DNA of 64,000 bases, from positions 40,131,651 through 40,195,650 of the forward strand of contig OX422218.1 of assembly GCA_949130495.1 (NCBI GenBank). Reading direction: 5' to 3'. The notes below the pieces were generated by a model. That model was not told where the DNA came from, did no database searches, and saw only the letters and a program-made list of their open reading frames with translations. This document shows positions 35,770 to 48,200 of the stretch, piece after piece. The DNA comes from Sambucus nigra. Its lineage: Eukaryota; Streptophyta; Magnoliopsida; Dipsacales; Adoxaceae. Every line of letters starts with the position of its first letter. Position 1 is the stretch's first letter. The position numbers and the translations under genes were made by a program.

Positions 35770-36273
35770 TATAATATTTTTGTTAATTGATGGAGTGATT
35801 TTTTTTTTAATTTTTATATCAACTTTTATGTCAGTTTTGAAAAAACTCTCATGAAATTACTAAAACTGAGATAAATGTGACGTTATTTATGTCAGTTTTT
35901 CATGAAAATGTGATTAAAAATACGGTGAATAAGGTAGTTTTTATGTGTGTTCGTAAAAATTGAGATAAATATTATTATATTTATGTCAGTTTTACGAACA
36001 TTTATGTCAGGGCTTTATATGTTAGTTTTGAAAAAAATTAAAATTGACATAAATGGTCATTTATGTCATTTTTTGACTGACATAAATGACCATTTTTCTT
36101 GTAGTGGTTCTCTTAATTGGGTATCAAAATGGTTTTGAAATAATTTTTTTTGGCAGTTAAAATAAGAATGGGGTTAAGGTTAATGATGACAAACAACGGG
36201 AGACGTCTCTGCAGTTTATTAACTAATGAGAACCCGAGATCAAGAACCTTAATACAGAGTAGAAGCTTGTGCA

Positions 36274-36545
36274 CTATTTCTGAACAAATTTCCCATTTTC
36301 TTTCTCGATTCGGATCAATGAAGATTTGTCTTTAACATGTGTAAGGTAAAGTCCACATGATGGGGCCATACTCGTTGCAGTCGTCATTTTTGCTTTCGAG
36401 ATACATTGAACATTAGGAACTATTAAATTTCCAGTACCAAATGATTTACTAACATCCACAATCAAACTAACCACGTGGTCCAGAAAGGAGCAGGCCTGAG
36501 AATAGAGAGGTGGGTAACAAGAATAGGCAAAGTTTTGCAACCGAC
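36274..36545 (-). pseudogene. TruA-like tRNA pseudouridine synthase fragment, copy A
   Basis: Reads leftward as LQNFAYSCYPPLYSQACSFL, VVSLIVDVSKSFGTGN, ISKAKMTTATSMAPSCGLYL, matching the C-terminal part of plant TruA-family enzymes (the SFLYHQVRLxVGVLKSVGTG and MAPxCGLYL motifs). The key FLYHQVR is altered to FLDHVVS. The catalytic Asp region, far upstream in the gene, is absent. It lies about 90 bp after the primer-binding site, in the sense direction of the LTR, where gag would normally be. Confidence 0.5.
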
Positions 36546-36636
36546 AGATGGTAGCAATAAATCATAACAACCGCCGCCGGAGAAACGGAATATCAGGATC
36601 AGGATTACTCGTGAGAACTTTACCGGTATGATACCA

Positions 36637-36906
36637 TGTAGAATTTAATAACTCAATACTCAGTTTCTGTAACTATTCTTAGTATTTTATTGAAGTTAAG
36701 GTTCCCTTTATATAGCAGCAAACAAGCCCTACGGTTTACAAACTTAAAACAATATACGTGTTATAAAGAATTGTTCCTACATAAAAGGAGAAAAACAGGG
36801 TAAGCCCTTTTTAATAGCACATGCGAATAACCTTGTGATGACTCTTTCTATTTGTTGTTAATTGTTTCCAATGTGGGGCTATGCATGATATCTAATATCC
36901 ATAACA
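36637..36906 (-). repeat. 5' LTR of TruA-carrying element A
   Basis: Complement starts TGTTATGGATATTAG and ends AAATTCTACA (TG...CA). Includes a TATATAAAGG box and AATAAA. 270 bp, the same length as the 5' LTR of element B. Confidence 0.5.
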
Positions 36907-38750
36907 TTTATATCCATAAAATAATACAAAACTTGAAAAAATAAAATAAAAAAAATAAAAGTGAGGTCGCCAGGCGCGCTATAGGGCGGTACATATAAAC
37001 TTCCCTTATATAAAAACAAGAAATTTCTTCATCTTAAAAAGTGAGTGAAAAAATGGTTTTAAATACTCTATATTCCTAATCGAGTAGGACAGAGTATCAA
37101 ACAATATCGGATCGTGGGACACGCATATTGAGAGATCTTTTAATTATGGGAGAGATACTTTCATTGTTCATTATTGTAACTCAAGATATGAATGAGTTTG
37201 AGTTCCCATGAGTCTTCAATAGATATATCTTACGGATTTGAGTACGTGTGATGGACCAACTCATTTGAATGCTAATCACGAATTTTTTGACAACTAAAAC
37301 TCCAATGATACACATGATAAATTGAATACCTGATCCAACACCATTTCCAGAATACTAATTTTATAACTCACACGACGAAACCACAAACACTATTTACCCA
37401 GTTTTATTTTCTTCAACTAAACTCACACGCTTCACAACATTGGCATTCACTGTCTCGTATATCTTCCACACATGCCAAACATAAATCGTCTTCCACTACT
37501 ATTTATAACAAAAAATTTAGGACATACTCAAATTCGTCAGATATATCTATTTAAGACTCATGGGTATGATTTTGGGTAGAATTCTTGTTGAGCATTGTTT
37601 TTTTATATAACGTAAAACAATATTATAAAGTACTTAAAATGCTCAGATAAGTTTACGCTTTAATATTGAGTGAAAAAATAGTTTTAAAAACTTTGTATTC
37701 CTAATCGAGTCGCACAGAGTATCAAACATTATCGGATCGTGGGACACGCAAACTGAGAGATCATTTCATTTTGGGAGATAGACTCTCATTTTTCATTATT
37801 GTAACTCAAGATATGAATGAGTTTGATTACCCACGATTCTTCGATAGATATATCTTACTGATTTGAGTATGTGTGATGAACCAGGTCATTTGAATGCCTA
37901 TCATGAATTTTTTGACTACCAAAACTCCAATGATACACCTGATAAATTGAATACCTGATCCAACACCATTTCCAGAATACTAATTTTATAAGTCACGTGA
38001 CGAAACCACAAACACTATTTACCAAGTTTTAGTTTCTTCAATTAAACTCACACGCTTCACAACATTGGCATTCACTGTCTCCTAAATCTTCCACACATGC
38101 CAAATCAAAATCGTCTTCCAATACTATTTATAACAAAAAATTTAGGACATACTCAAATCCGTAAGAAATATTTATTTAAGACTCATGGGTATAATTTTGG
38201 GTTGAATTCTTGTTCAGTTTTGTTTTTTATATAACGTAACACAATATTATAAAGTTCTTAAATTGTTATGACAAGTTTACACTTTAATACGTTGTCGAAT
38301 ATGTTCTCGAGTTTTTTAATAGTGAAATAAAGAAAAATATTTTGCATCTAATAATTACAACAAGGAATTAGGTTATAAAGCTTTAGCATATGTGTAAATG
38401 GGACCAATGCGAGAATGAATTCATTAAAAGAATTAAATTTCAATGTTCCCCTTAAAAACTGATTGTATGAGAGAATTTTTTTAATTTTTTTCAATTTACA
38501 ATAGGATGAAGTCAAAACTATATTTGGGTCCGGGAATGTGGGTCCGCACCAGCGGAACTAATTGATCGCGATATTTTTTCATTAATTAAAAAAACGGTTT
38601 TATAGAATTTTTTATTAATAAACATAGTTTGTTAGTTATGATTTTTTTTTTAATTTTAATTAAAAGTTGTTTAATTTTAATAAAAAATCAACTTTTTTTT
38701 ATATGAAAATTGTTTTTTTTGTATAAAAACTTGTTTTTATTGTAGAATTT

Positions 38751-39011
38751 TATAACTCAATACTCAGTTTCTGTAACCCTTCTTAATATTTTATGGAAGT
38801 TAAGGGTGCCTTTATATAGCAGCAAACAAGCCCTACGGTTTACAAACTTAAAACAATATAGGTGTTATAAAGAGTTGTTCCTTCAAAAAAGGAGAAAAAC
38901 AAGGTAAACCCCTTTTTAATAGCACATGTGAATAACCTGCGGATGACTCTTTCTATTTGCTGTTAATTGTTTCCAACGTGGGGTTGTGCATGATATATAA
39001 TATCCTTATCA
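38751..39011 (-). repeat. 3' LTR of element B
   Basis: Complement starts TGATAAGGATATT directly after the polypurine tract and ends TTCTACA. 261 bp. Confidence 0.5.
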
Positions 39012-40100
39012 TTCCCCCTCAAGCGCAGTGTTGGTGGAGTGGACACACCAAGCTTGATCAAAATTGATTAAAAGTTGAGATTGAAATGACAATCCTTGTT
39101 AAGCTTGAAACCAAAATCTTTGTGACACCATTGATAAAGTCTCTAGAACCATAGTGAGCTAAAATGAAGGACATCAGCTAGTCGGAGTCTTCCAAATAGT
39201 TGATTCTAAAATTACTGAGTTGACTAAGGTTTCGCAGTGCAATCAAACCAAGTGAAAAGATCTCCACTATCACCAAAAACCTTGAAAATTTCCAAACAGT
39301 AGATTGTAAAAATTACTGAGTTGACTAAGGTGTGGTTATGAGTGCGAGCAAACCAAGTGAAAAGATCTCCACTATCACCAAAAACCTTGAGAATAAACAA
39401 AACCCATTAATGATTGGTGCAAGGATATGATACTCAACTTTATAAAAAAAATAATAATGTCTCTTAGACCGTAATGAGCATGATCAAAATTGATTCAGAT
39501 GCATAATTATCGATTTTGGCTGGACCGACACCTATAAAGAGCCTTTTGGGGAAAAATGAGCTTAATCACAATGGATTCAGAGGCGCTAACCCTTTTTTTT
39601 GGAGAAAGGGGCTTGATCTTGATGGATTTAGAGGCCTATTCAATTTGTGGAACATGCGTACATTGTACAAGATCATTTATTCAATGTAGGTCAAGTTCCC
39701 AAAAGTAAATGTTTTTTTTTAAATGAGAAAACAAAAATATTTAGTGGATACCCATATTAGTTTCGTAAAAAATCTTGATTAAGACAATCACGTACTGGAT
39801 AAAAAAAACACAATGTGTACTCTTAATGACAAGACTATCATTCAAAAACTTTGTTCCAATTTTATGTCAGATCACTCAACTCAAATGGGTCGGATTTGAC
39901 AAATTAGAGTTTGATCCATCTGTTTTTAAACACGTTCTCTTAACTGGCTATCAAAATGGTTTTCAAATAATTTGTCTTGGCAGTTAAAACAAGAATGGGG
40001 TTAAGAGTAATGATGACAAATAATGGGAGACATCTCTGCAGTTTATTAACTAATGAGAACCTGAGATCAAGAACCTTAATACACAGTAGAAGCTTGTGAA

Positions 40101-40367
40101 CTATTTCTGAACAAATTTCCCATTTTCTTTCTTGATGCGGATCAATGAAGATTTGTCTTTGACATGTGCAAGGTAAAGTCCACAGGTTGGGGCCATACTC
40201 GTTGCGGTCATCGTTTTTGCTTTCGAGATGCGTTGAACATGAGAAACTGTTAAATTTCCAGTACCAAATGATTTACTAACATCCACAATCAAACTAACCA
40301 CGTGGTCCAGAAAGGAGCGGGCCTGAGAATGGAGAAGTGGGTAACAAGAATAGGCAAAGTTTTGCAA
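40101..40367 (-). pseudogene. TruA-like tRNA pseudouridine synthase fragment, copy B
   Basis: Eighty-eight open codons: LQNFAYSCYPLLHSQARSFL, SLIVDVSKSFGTGNLTVS, VQRISKAKTMTATSMAP, CGLYLAHVK. Closer to canonical TruA than copy A (keeps HSQARSFL), but also lacks the YHQVR motif. Upstream, PNPDIPFLRR then a stop separates it from the primer-binding site. Captured host-gene piece. Confidence 0.5.
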
Positions 40368-40463
40368 CTGGCAGACGGTAGCAATAAAAGGTAACTACTG
40401 CCGCCGGAGAAACGGAATATCAGGATTGGGATTACTCGTGAGAGCTTTACCGCTATGATACCA

Positions 40464-40733
40464 TGTACAATTTAATAACTCAATACTCAGTTTATGTAAC
40501 TATTCTTAGTATTTAATTGAAGTTAAGGTTCCCTTTATATAGCAGCAAACAAGCCCTACAGTTTACAAACTTAAAACAATATACGTGTTATAAAGAGTTG
40601 TTCCTACATAAAAGGAGAAAAACAGGGTAAGCCCTTTTTAATAGCATACGTGAATAACCTCATGATGACTTTTTCTATTTGTTGTTAACTGTTTCCAACG
40701 TGGGGCTGTGCATGATATCTAATATCCATAACA
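40464..40733 (-). repeat. 5' LTR of element B
   Basis: Complement starts TGTTATGGATATTAG and ends AATTGTACA, followed by the initiator-tRNA-Met-like primer site. 270 bp. Confidence 0.5.
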
Positions 40734-40849
40734 TTTATACCCACAAAATGATGCAAAACTTTAAAAAATAAAATAAAAAAAAAACCCAAATGAAGTCGCC
40801 AGGCTCGCTATAGGGCGGTACATACAAACTTTCCCTTATGAAAAAACAA

Positions 40850-43788
40850 TGTAATACCCCGTATTTTCTGTGATATTTATTTTTGGGATTAATTAATTAA
40901 ATAAGAATTAATTGGGAATTAATACGGATAAAATACTAGCGAGATGTGAGTTGGTATTTGACTATATTGAGTATATATGATGTTATATGAATATTGAATT
41001 ATGAAATTTGTCGTGAGATTGATATACGGCAATTTGGACATTTTATTGGGACGCGTGTGACAATCGCGTCAGGATATAATTACTTTAATTATAAAAGTGA
41101 ATTTAAATTCTATTAACCGTATGGTCATTTTGAGTGCGCCGACGCGTCCGGAAGGTCGAGATAGTCAGAAAACACTAGCCGGGGGTTTAGTTTGGGTCCC
41201 GGGGTATTTTTAGGCCATACCGGCAACATAAAGGGTATTTTGGTAATTTGGTATTTTTGGAAATTAAAAGTGATGAAAATTAGTAAATTATATCTGATGT
41301 GGATTTGACCCACTAAGCCACTAATCAACCCATGTTAACCTAATAGGCTACGTAAGTTATTAGAATTAGGTTTCTAAATTATTTCCCCAAAATCAAACCC
41401 TAGCCACCATAGCCATTGGAGAAGAAAGCTTGGAGAGGGAGAGATAGAAAGGAATTCTGCAGAAAGAGAGAGGGAACTTCTTAAATTCGTCATCAAAATC
41501 AGAGATTGAATCAAGGCAAGTGGTTTAATTTCAATTAATTCAATGCTATGCTTTCCATGTTTAGGAATATTCGAAATTGACCTTGGAAGATGATATAGAC
41601 CCATAAATTGGAAGTTAAAAGCCATAAATTATGTTAGGTATTGCATGTAGTAATATTCTGGACGGATTAGGTGTTCAAAACAGAACCATTTATGATCTAA
41701 AAATGGATTTTTAAAAGAAGTTTATTGATGTTCTTGAATGAAGAAGAAATCTGGAATTTTGATGAAGTTTTGATCTAATCAAAGCCTTTGAATGATGAAT
41801 TATGGGTTTTAGAATGTTAATACTGTTGTAGGATGATAGTATGATGATATTTGACTATATTAGAGTTTCATGCTTGTAAATGGTGTTCTGGAACGAATTG
41901 GTAACTGCAAAACGAAGCAGTCCGTAACCATATCTGATACGTTCGATCGATCGATGTTCATCAGTCGATCGATCGACCACCATCGATCGATCGAAGGAAA
42001 AGGTCGATCGATCGACCTTCCCAGAATGAGTAAAGTTTTCCCTAATTTAATTTTTAATGGTGGTAGCCCTCGGAAGATATTATTGGAGACCTTATGAATA
42101 CCCTTAACATTAAGGAAGACCAATAGGCATGATTATGATATTGGACCTTAATTAGAATTCAATTTGAGGAATTATTCTAGATTATTGAAATTCGATAAGT
42201 GAGATAATATTTGGGTTAATAGTGTAAATTTGTACAATTTGATGAAATGAGGTTTGGGGCAGAAGTAAGGACCTTAGAAATAAAGATGTTATATGTGGGA
42301 ATAATACGAGTGTAATACTCTATATGAGATAGGCTTTAAGTATTAGAAACGACGACGTGAGACGTGTCGACAGTTTAACTTTAATATTATCAGGGGACTT
42401 AAAATATATGAATTTAGAATAATGGTATAAGGATGTAGAGTATACCTTTATTAATGTTGAGATATCTAAGATGTGTGAATGCTTAGTATATGATTTTTAT
42501 GTGTATGACATACCTACCATACTTGCTATCACGGGAGGTTTACGTTCGCTTAGGGCCTTCTAATCCTTGTGTGCCCGGATTTAGTTTGGTACCTAGAGGA
42601 CATAGTTCAAGGAGAACGACTTATTTGTGAGTTAATAAGCCCGCTGACTATGGAGCGTAGGTATGTACGTGACCATGGATATGTTGAATTATGTTCGCCT
42701 CCAATTATGTGTGTGGTGTTTATTCCAACAATTCCTGAGAGATTCAGAATTTGTAATCCTTATGTACGTGATGTACCGGGATGGATAGCAGAGTATGTGT
42801 GCACCGCAGCTTAGCCTTTGGGTGCTCGTATTGTATATTTATGATGTGTATAATATACGGTTAAATGAAAAGGAATTTGCTATGATAAATTGTGTGTATA
42901 TCTATTATCACGTTGAGAAAAGATAAAAGGGGACTGAAATCAATAAATGGTTTTGTTAATAATTGGGAATCCGAGAATTATAGTAGAACTCTCTATTTTA
43001 ATTGTTAAGATTGGAATTAAAATGTGAACCGGGTAGAAGTGTTAGGAACTCTTTTGACTAGATAGTTATGAGTTAACACATGAATGGGTACATGAACGTT
43101 AGGAGTGCACAGTTAGACGAGAGGTGAGTATTTCATGTGAGAGCACGTCCTAACATGTACTTTGTATTATTGTTTTAACTGTTATTAAAACACTTGCAGT
43201 TTTTAAAATGATTTCCACTTTCCGGCTCTGACCCATTTGCTTTCAAATCTATTTTTATAAAAACCATTTTAGGTGACCAGCCACAAGGACACCATGCTTA
43301 GGATTCGCATTCAGGTGACGAGCTGTAGCTGTTTGTGGAAGTTACAGGACATTGATTATAGACGCTTCATCTATTTTGACTCTATACTCCGCATTTATCA
43401 GTTGTAGGGCATGTCACCCATTCCTTTTAGACATTTCATTTATTTCAGTTATTCAGACTTTTGGTTTGTAATTATTCAGGATCCAGACTTGTTATTTTAT
43501 TCTTCTGTTGTGGGATTGTAGTGAGGAGTTTTCCTCCGGACTTCTATTTATTATTGTTGGTTATTTCATACTTAGTTATGGTGAATTGATTTATGTTTTC
43601 ATTATTCTTTTATTGCATGTTAACCAGAACTTAACTTAAAAATTTGGCAACTTACTTTTTAAATACTAGGTGGTTAGTAATTATTAAAATGTTTTCGACA
43701 GTGATGCTATTAACTGGACCAACTTGGCATTTTGCATTAATTTAATAAAGGAGTAGCTACCCGTTATTTAATTAGTCGGGGTGTCACA
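40850..43788. mobile_element. Solo LTR of a gypsy (Tekay/Del-like) element, 2939 bp
   Basis: Begins TGTAATACCCCG and ends CGGGGTGTCACA, flanked by AACAA at 40845-40849 and 43789-43793; the related uninterrupted unit at 37014 reads AAAACAAGAAAT. The CCCCG/CGGGG termini and length suit the Tekay/Del group. The interior has four CGATCGATCGA motifs (41942-42022) and a chance ORF at 42569-42814. No gag or pol. Confidence 0.5.
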
Positions 43789-46700
43789 AACAAGAAATGT
43801 CTTCATTTTAAAAAGTGAGTGAAAAAATGGTTTTAAATACTTTATATTCATAATCGAGTCGGACAGAGTATCAAAAAATATCGGATCGAGGGACACGCAT
43901 ATTGAGAGATCGTTTCATTTCGGGAGATAGACTCTCATTGTTTGTTATTGTAACTCAAGATATGAACAGGTTTGAGTAGCCATGAGTCTTCGATAGATAT
44001 ATCTTACGGATTTGAGTACGTGTGATGAACCAACTCATTTGAATGCCTATCATGAATTTTTTTACTGCCAAAACTTCAATTACACACCTGATAAATTGAA
44101 TACCTGATCCAACACCATTTCCAAAATACTAATTTTACAACTCACATGACGAAACCATAAATACTATTTTCCCGGTTTTATTTTCTTCAACTAAACTCAC
44201 ATGCTTCACAACATTAGCATTCACTATTTCATATATCTTCCACACATGCCAAGCCAAAATCGTCATCCACTACTATTTATAACTAAGAAATTTAGGACAT
44301 AGTCAAATTCGTAAGTTATATCTATTTAAGACTCGTGGGTATGATTTTGGGTTGAATTCTTATTGAGTGTTGTTTTTTTATATAATGTAACACAATATTA
44401 TAAAGTACTTAAAATCTTCTGATAAGTTTACACTTTAATATGTTGTCGAATATCTCCTAAATTATTTTACTAGTCAAATGAAAAAAAAAATATTTTGCAT
44501 CTAATAATTACAACTAGGAATTAGGTTATAAATCTTTAGTATATGTGTAAATGGGACCAATGAGAAAATGAATTAATTAAAAGAATTAAATTTCAATGTT
44601 CCCCTTAAAAAAAAGATTGTATGAGAGATTTTTTTTTTTCAATTTATAACAAGATAAAGTCTAAACAGTCTTTGGGTCCGGGAATGTGGGTCTGCTCCAG
44701 CTGCACTAATTAATCGCAATTTTTTTCATTAGTTAAAAAAACTATATAATAGATTTTTTTATTTATAAACATAGCTTTTATTATTTATGAAAAAATATTT
44801 TTTCCTAATTTTAATTAAAAGTTGTTTAATTTTAATGAAAAAGTGTTTTTTTATGCAAAAAACTGTTTTTTGTATTAAAAACTATTTCATATCCACAAAA
44901 TAATGCAAAACTTAAAAAAAGAAAAAGAAAAAGAAAGCCCAAATGCGATCGCCAAGCGGGCTACAAGGCGGTACATATAAACTTTCACTTCTATAAATAC
45001 AAGAAATATCTTCATTTTAATTATTGAGTGAAAGAATAGTTTTAAATACTTTATATTCCTAATGGAGTCGCACAGAGTATCAAACATTATCGGATCGTGG
45101 GAAACGCATATTGAGAGATCATTTCATTTTGGAAGATAGGCTCTCATTTTTCATTATTGTAACTCCAGATATGAACGAGTCTGAGTACCCATGATACTTC
45201 AATAGATATATCTTACGGATTTGAGTACCTGTGATGAACCAACTCATTTGAATGCCTATCATGAATTTTTTGACTTCCAAAACTACAATGATACACCTGA
45301 TAAATTGAATACCCGATCCAACACCATTTCCTGAATACTAATTTTATAACTCGCATGATGAAACCACAAACACTATATGCCCTATTTTATTTTCTTCAAT
45401 TAAACTCACACGCTTCCCAACATTGGCATTCGCTGTCTCCTATATCTTCGACACATGCCAAACCAAAATCGTCTTCCACTACTATTTATAACAAAATATT
45501 TAGGACATACTCAAATCCGTAAGATATATCTATTTAAGACTCATAATTATGTTTTTGGGATGAATTCTTGTTGAGTTTTGTTTGTTATATTACGTAACAC
45601 AGTATTATAAAGTACTTAAATTGTTCAGATAAGTTTACACTTTAATATGTTGTCGAATATGTTTTCAATTTTTTTAATAGTCAAATGAAAAAAAAATATT
45701 TTGCATCTAATAATTACAACTAGGAATTATGTTTTAAATCTTTATCATATGTGTAAATGGGACTAATGAGAAAATGAATTCATTAAAATAATTAAATTTC
45801 AATGTTCCCCTCAAAAAACAGATTGTAAGAGAGAATTTTATTTTATTTTTTTCAATTTACAAAAAGATAAAGTCAAAACATTCTTTGGGTCCGGGAATGT
45901 GGGTCCGCACCAGCGGAACTAATTAATCGCGATATTTCTTCACTAATGAAAAAAACAATTTTATAGATTTTTTTTATAAATAAACATAGTTTTTATTATT
46001 TATGAAAAAAAAAAATTAATTTTAATTAAAAGTTGTTTAGTTTTAATAAAAAAAATGTAATTTTTTATATAATTTTTTTTCTATTAAAAACTGTTTTTAT
46101 ATCAACAAAATAATGCAAAACTTAAAAAAAGAATAAAAAAAAAAAAGTTCAAATGCGGTCGCTAGGCGGGCTATAGGGCAGTACATACAAACTTTCCCTT
46201 CTATAAATAGAAGAAATGTCTTCATTTTAAAATGTGAGTGAAAAATGGTTTTAAATACTTTATATTCAGAATCGAGTTGGACAGAGTATCCAAAAATATC
46301 GGATCGAGGGACACGCATATTGAGAGATCGTTTCATTTCGGGAGATAGACTCTCATTGTTTATTATTGTAACTCATGTTATGAACAGGTTTGTGTACCCA
46401 TGAGTCTTCAATAGATATATCTTACGGATTTGAGTACGTTTGATGAACCAACTCATTTGAATGCCTATCATGAATTTTTTGACTGTCAAAACTCCAGTGA
46501 TACAACTGATAAAGTGAGTACCTGATCCAACACCATTTCCACAATACTAATTTTATAACTCACATGACGAAACCACAAACGATTTTCCTAGTTTTATTTT
46601 CTTCAACTAAACTCACACACTTCACAACATTAGCCTTCACTGTTTCATATATCTTCCACTCATGCCAAGCAAAAATCGTCTTCCACTACTATTTATAACT

Positions 46701-46795
46701 AAGAAATTTAGGACATACTCAAATCCGTAAGTTATATCTATTTAAGACTCAGCGGTATGATTTTGGGTTGAATTCTTATTGAGTTTTGTTTTTTA

Positions 46796-47221
<426 letters not shown>

Positions 47222-47882
47222 ATTGAACACATTGTATATTGCAACTTGTAAGGCGAGGATACCTATTATGAAATGCGAGGTCTCTCAATGTCTATCCACC
47301 GGATTTTTGCAATTGTAAATTAAACGCATTTAGCATTTAGTTAATGATGATAAAATATTCCTTTGTATTATACACTGTCTTTTACAAATAACCTGTCATT
47401 TTTTTAATAAACTCTTCGAAGCCTTGTACACTTCGGATTTATTTTTCTTCTTCATATACTGTCATATGAATAATATATATAATCTTTTGTTATATAAATA
47501 ATATATATTCGGCGAGAGAGAAGACCATGACGGTGAGCTGGTTTGTGGAAAAATGTGAACTTTAAATTCCAATAATAAATCCATTTAAGGATCGACTACT
47601 ATAAGTGTATTGCATTTATCAGTGGAGGATCTCAACCATGTCTATCCCCCCAACTTAAGTTATTTATTGAACAAAAAATGATTAAGTCTAATCCTTGGGA
47701 GATGTAAATAAAAAGATGACATGGTAATTGTATATAGAACCATGAACTAACAATTTACAACAAACTAATTGTTAAATGTGTTTAATTAACAATTGTTCAA
47801 TTCTGGTGGTTAAACATTGGGAGACAACAAATTTCTTTGCGGATATCATGACTTTACATGTGTCAATATATTTTTTTTCCAT

Positions 47883-47947
<65 letters not shown>

Positions 47948-48200
47948 TGCCTATATGGCCCTTAAAGTATATGAATTCTTTTTATTAAGCCGATAATTTT
48001 ATTTTTTCAATTAAGTCCCTAAAGTATCTATATGGTGTCAGCTTGGCACTCCCATCCATTTTCACCGTTAACTTAAATGGAATTTAGGGGTAAAAATTGT
48101 ATTTTTTTTATTATTAATAATTAAGAAATATTAAAAGTAGTTAAAAATGACTTAAATTTTTATCAAAAAATTATTTTCATATTAATTTTTTTTTTAAATT
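47222..48200. other. Non-coding spacer with (TA)n(TG)n tract
   Basis: 47400-47560 is a copy of the short repeat at 11690 and 14525. 47883-47943 is a (TA)n(TG)n tract. No gene seen. Confidence 0.5.

Larger units (their letters stand above)
26734..36106. mobile_element. CACTA transposon carrying captured gene fragments (Pack-CACTA)
   Basis: 9373 bp. The left end CACTACAAGAAAAACAATC and the complemented right end CACTACAAGAAAAATGGTC form the terminal repeats, flanked by the 3-bp duplication GTT (26731-26733, 36107-36109). The unoccupied sequence survives in element B near 39932 (ACACGTTCTCTTAA). Subterminal repeats of the TTTATGTCAGTTTT type crowd both ends (26755-26870; 35770-36100). No transposase frame is recognisable. 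The interior holds fragments of RPL3 and EMC2, an old LINE, a small MITE and unidentified exon-like pieces. Confidence 0.5.
24335..36906 (-). mobile_element. TruA-carrying non-autonomous Copia-type LTR element A, with nested insertions
   Basis: Reads leftward. 5' LTR 36637-36906 with TTTAT at 36907-36911, primer-binding site beside it (TGGTATCATACC on the minus strand), TruA-like fragment 36274-36545, then interior down to 24486 and a truncated 3' LTR at 24335-24485. The interior is split by the CACTA element (26734-36106) and by a solo LTR (24968-26375); removing them restores the order of element B (38751-40733). No gag or pol. The 3' LTR lacks roughly 110 bp at its outer end, where it joins the block C tail. 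Confidence 0.5.
38751..40733 (-). mobile_element. TruA-carrying non-autonomous Copia-type LTR element B (complete)
   Basis: 1983 bp between TTTAT repeats (38746-38750, 40734-40738). In minus orientation: 5' LTR (40733-40464), primer-binding site TGGTATCATAGC, TruA-like fragment, non-coding interior, polypurine tract TTGAGGGGGAA (39012-39022) and 3' LTR (39011-38751). No gag or pol, so it depended on a Copia element for movement. The two LTRs differ visibly at many positions, so the insertion is old. A stretch of about 100 bp near 39180-39390 is duplicated compared with element A. Confidence 0.5.
36907..46795. repeat. Array of a 1.21-kb tandem repeat (about five units, interrupted)
   Basis: The landmark GGATCG(T/A)GGGACACGC recurs at about 37110, 37735, 43885, 45092 (GGGAAACGC) and 46303. 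Gaps are 1208 and 1211 bp for the last units and about 1218 bp between 37735 and 43885 after removing two transposons; the first gap (625 bp) reflects a half-deleted unit. Each unit carries a GTCGC-AGGC-GGGC-GGTACAT motif and GGGTCCGGGAATGTGGGTC. No coding potential. The interruptions are element B (38751-40733) and the solo LTR (40850-43788). Confidence 0.5.

Noticed and set aside
42569..42814. 81-codon ORF in the 2.9-kb solo LTR
   Set aside because: No family recognised and it lies wholly inside an LTR; most likely chance.
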